Positions 33,968 through 36,196 of a stretch of DNA of 36,196 nucleotides are shown in pieces. Position 1 is the stretch's first letter; every line of letters begins with the position of its first letter. The DNA lies in the NCBI GenBank assembly GCA_016787125.1, contig JAEUVM010000027.1, forward strand, positions 1-36,196, read 5' to 3'. The position numbers and the translations under genes are program-made. Origin of the DNA: Chitinophagaceae bacterium (GTDB lineage Bacteria; Bacteroidota; Bacteroidia; Chitinophagales; Chitinophagaceae). The notes under the pieces were generated by a model that worked only from the letters and a program-made list of their open reading frames with translations, was not told the DNA's origin and did not search any database.

Positions 33968-36196
33968 TTAATGGTATACCACAACGCGGCGTGCTGCCAG
34001 CTCCAATCCGGAGCTGTTAATCACTTTCACCAGGTACACACCCGCTGCTGCATTACCAAGGTTCACGGTAATGTTGCTGTAGGTAATACCCAAAGTGAGT
34101 GGCTGGCTGTACACTTCCTGGCCTCCGGCGTTGTATACTTTCACAGTCACCTGCTCGCCGGTCTGGTTATAGAAGCGGACATTGAAGGTTCCGGTATTCG
34201 GGTTTGGATACACCCAGAGGTTGTTGGAGAATTGTGCGCCGATGGTAATCTGTGCCGCAGATGATACGCATCCATTCAGGTCTGTATATACCACAGTGTA
34301 GGTGCCGATGCCGTTAATATTGATCGGGCCATAGCTTGGTCCGTTCACACCTGTGAGCGGCGAACCGTTCAATGACCATACAAAACTTCCGCCCGCCGGG
34401 TTAACGGTGGCATTGATGTTCGTGGTCTGGTTTGGCAACAGGGCTGCCAGCGGTGAAGCTGTAAGGCTGATCGTCGGCAACGGATTTACAAACAGCGTGG
34501 CGGCATTTGAGTTGATCGTGGTGCAGAGACCTGTAACCACCACCCTGAACGTATTGGTGTTCATGGCAAGCGTTACACTGCTCACAGTATGGCTGGTACC
34601 GGTGGCGCCGGCGATATTCACCCATGCGCTGCCATTCCATTGCTGCCATTGGTAGCTCAGTGGTCCGCCTGCTGTCGGGCTGGTGATCGCCGCTACGGTA
34701 AATGTGGCATTCTGGCCTGCGCAAACAGTGCGGTTTTGCGGTTGCTGCGTGATAACAGGCGCCTGTGCATCGATCACCGTTATGGTGAACGTACAGTTGC
34801 TGCTGTTTCCGCACGCATCAGTAGCCGTTGCTGTAACGGTGGTGGTGCCGATCGGGAAGGCAGAACCGGGCGCTATTGAATAATTGAACGTAATGGTACC
34901 TCCGCAGTTGTCGGTGGCTGTTGCCGCAAAGTTTACTATGGCGGTGCAGGAGCCAACTGGTGTGGTTACGGTAATATTAGCAGGGCAGGTGATCACCGGT
35001 GCGATATTATCGTTAACGGTTATTACCTGTGTACACTCACTGAAGTTGCCGCACACATCCGTTGCACGGTAAGTGCGGGTAAGTGTGTACCTGTTCGGGC
35101 AGGTCTGGTTAGTGATCACATCGCTGATATGCGTGATGGTAATCACACCGGCACAGTTGTCGGTGGCGGTTACCAGCGCCGTATTCGGAGCAGGCACAGC
35201 GGAAGCACAAGCCACTGTTATTGCAGCGGGACAGGTGATCACCGGCGGTGTCTGGTCATTAACGGTTATGATCTGTGTACACTCGCTGAAGTTGCCGCAC
35301 ACATCCGTTGCACGGTATGTTCTGGTAACGGTGTAGCGGTTAGCACAGGTCTGGTTGCTGATCACATCGCTGATATGTGTGATGGTCACCACACCGGCAC
35401 AGTTGTCGGTGGCAGTCACCAGGGCTGTATTCGGAGCAGGCACAGCGGAAGCACAGCTTACTGTCAATGCAGCCGGGCAGGTGATAACCGGCGGTGTCTG
35501 ATCGTTTACGGTGATGATCTGAGTACATTCTGCAAAGTTGCCGCACACATCTGTTGCACGGTAAGTGCGGGTGATAGTGTAGCGGTTAGCACAGGTCTGG
35601 GCACTGATCACATCACCCTGCCATGTAACAGTTACAGCACCGGCACAGTTATCACTTACTCCTGTTACCGAAGCAATGTTTGCCGGTGGTACGGCTGAAG
35701 CACAGCTTACTGTTACCGGAGCCGGACAGGTCAGTGTTGGCGGTGTCTGATCATTTACAGTGATGATCTGTGTGCACTCTGCAAAGTTGCCGCACACATC
35801 TGTAGCACGGTATGTTCTGGTAACTGTGTAGCGGTTAGCACAGGTTTGATTGCTGATCACATCGCTGATATGTGTGATAGTTACCGCACCGGCACAGTTG
35901 TCGGTGGCAGTTACCAGTGAAATATTTACGGGAGGCACGTTGGCAGCACAGCTTACTGTTACCGCGGCCGGGCAGGTGATAACCGGCGGTGTCTGATCGT
36001 TTACGGTAATGATCTGTGTACATTCTGTAAAGTTGCCGCACACATCAGTAGCACGGTAAGTACGGGTGATGGTGTAGCGGTTAGCACAGGTTTGTGCACT
36101 GATCACATCACCCTGCCATGTAATGATAACTGTTCCCGCACAGTTGTCGCTCACGCCGGTTACAGCGTTAATATCAACGGGCGGTACGGCTGCTGC
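33968..36196 (-). CDS. HYR-repeat T9SS adhesin, N-terminus outside window
   Basis: The frame stays open to the right edge, giving at least 742 residues; the start is not in the window. The visible part begins with a partial and four full HYR-type repeats (82 or 83 residues: PPVITCPAA.TVSCA, then ATDNCAG, NRYT.TRTYRATDVCGN and ITVND). A more classical HYR copy follows (APVITCPANITV...TVTATATDACGNSSNC), then an Ig-like domain (PVITQQPQNRTVCAGQNATF), another bacterial Ig-like stretch and a T9SS type A sorting domain (LWVYPNPNTGTFNVRF). HYR and Ig-like domains are found in adhesins and extracellular proteins. A large internally repetitive surface adhesin is the likely role. Confidence 0.9.
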   Translation of the reverse strand, partial: AAAVPPVDINAVTGVSDNCAGTVIITWQGDVISAQTCANRYTITRTYRATDVCGNFTECTQIITVNDQTPPVITCPAAVTVSCAANVPPVNISLVTATDNCAGAVTITHISDVISNQTCANRYTVTRTYRATDVCGNFAECTQIITVNDQTPPTLTCPAPVTVSCASAVPPANIASVTGVSDNCAGAVTVTWQGDVISAQTCANRYTITRTYRATDVCGNFAECTQIITVNDQTPPVITCPAALTVSCASAVPAPNTALVTATDNCAGVVTITHISDVISNQTCANRYTVTRTYRATDVCGNFSECTQIITVNDQTPPVITCPAAITVACASAVPAPNTALVTATDNCAGVITITHISDVITNQTCPNRYTLTRTYRATDVCGNFSECTQVITVNDNIAPVITCPANITVTTPVGSCTAIVNFAATATDNCGGTITFNYSIAPGSAFPIGTTTVTATATDACGNSSNCTFTITVIDAQAPVITQQPQNRTVCAGQNATFTVAAITSPTAGGPLSYQWQQWNGSAWVNIAGATGTSHTVSSVTLAMNTNTFRVVVTGLCTTINSNAATLFVNPLPTISLTASPLAALLPNQTTNINATVNPAGGSFVWSLNGSPLTGVNGPSYGPININGIGTYTVVYTDLNGCVSSAAQITIGAQFSNNLWVYPNPNTGTFNVRFYNQTGEQVTVKVYNAGGQEVYSQPLTLGITYSNITVNLGNAAAGVYLVKVINSSGLELAARRVVVYH
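35013..36196 (-). repeat. In-frame tandem 246/249-base HYR repeats
   Basis: Equivalent positions of the VNDQTPP boundary fall near 35,013 (divergent copy), 35,259, 35,505, 35,754 and 36,000. The spacings are 246, 246, 249 and 246 bases. The 249-base unit has one extra residue (VTGVSDN in place of VTATDN). The array runs off the window. DNA identity between copies is high by eye. Confidence 0.9.

Noticed and set aside
35340-36041. Two similar minus-strand open frames that could be a duplicated gene
   Set aside because: They are out-of-frame readings of the HYR repeats; their 495-base spacing simply reflects the repeat array.
24141-36196. CRISPR array or non-coding satellite repeats
   Set aside because: The repeats are long, diverged, in frame and encode recognisable protein domains; there are no short direct repeats with unique spacers.
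1-36196. tRNA, rRNA or riboswitch genes in the intergenic gaps
   Set aside because: The gaps are short and no cloverleaf arms, CCA ends or riboswitch-like conserved cores were seen by eye; a tRNA or Rfam scan would be the deciding test.

Overview
The window looks like a chromosomal segment of a Bacteroidota bacterium, most likely from the Chitinophagaceae or a nearby group. This rests on three or four very large secreted proteins with type IX secretion (T9SS) C-terminal sorting domains, starts without Shine-Dalgarno sequences but with a few TAnnTTTG-like promoter boxes, and typical Bacteroidota families (short RecQ, PIN toxin, OmpR-type regulator, ECF sigma factor). Base composition appears fairly even. 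I saw no rRNA, tRNA, CRISPR array, phage or insertion sequence. No gene-free stretch exceeds 300 bases.

Left part (1-13.0 kb). The end of an OmpA-like protein is followed by a PIN toxin/antitoxin pair on the minus strand and recQ on the plus strand. Then come ten minus-strand genes in a tight run from about 11,066 down to 2,926. In transcription order they encode a Cpn10/GroES-like protein, a secreted protein with two NTF2-like domains, a DUF853/YjgR HerA-like ATPase, a STAND-type ATPase with a putative C-terminal DNA-binding segment, an ECF sigma factor, a SnoaL-like protein, an NAD(P)-binding epimerase-like protein, an NTF2-like lipoprotein, another SnoaL-like protein and a small ABM-like protein. 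Most gaps are 3-30 bases, so the run may be one or two operons. The sigma factor has no recognisable anti-sigma gene beside it, but it is surrounded by NTF2-like and oxidoreductase/epimerase genes. That resembles the neighbourhood known for ECF41-type sigma factors and is the most interesting functional hypothesis here.

Middle (11.2-14.5 kb). An orphan OmpR-type response regulator with a clear terminator, ruvB, an F420-reductase-like NAD(P)-binding protein and an M23 metallopeptidase.

Right part (14.5-36.2 kb). This is a block of T9SS cargo genes, all on the minus strand: a HYR-repeat adhesin (cut by the window edge), a 3217-residue protein of eight tandem beta-helix modules, an M36 fungalysin-type metalloprotease with Ig-like repeats, and a 1266-residue protein with two P-domains and Ig-like domains. 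One plus-strand gene for a secreted protein of unknown function sits among them. Each of the four large genes has its own putative terminator, so they are probably separate transcription units making surface or secreted products. Their internal repeats (about 1.05 kb in the beta-helix gene; 246/249 bases in alternating types in the HYR gene) are the most striking structures in the DNA.
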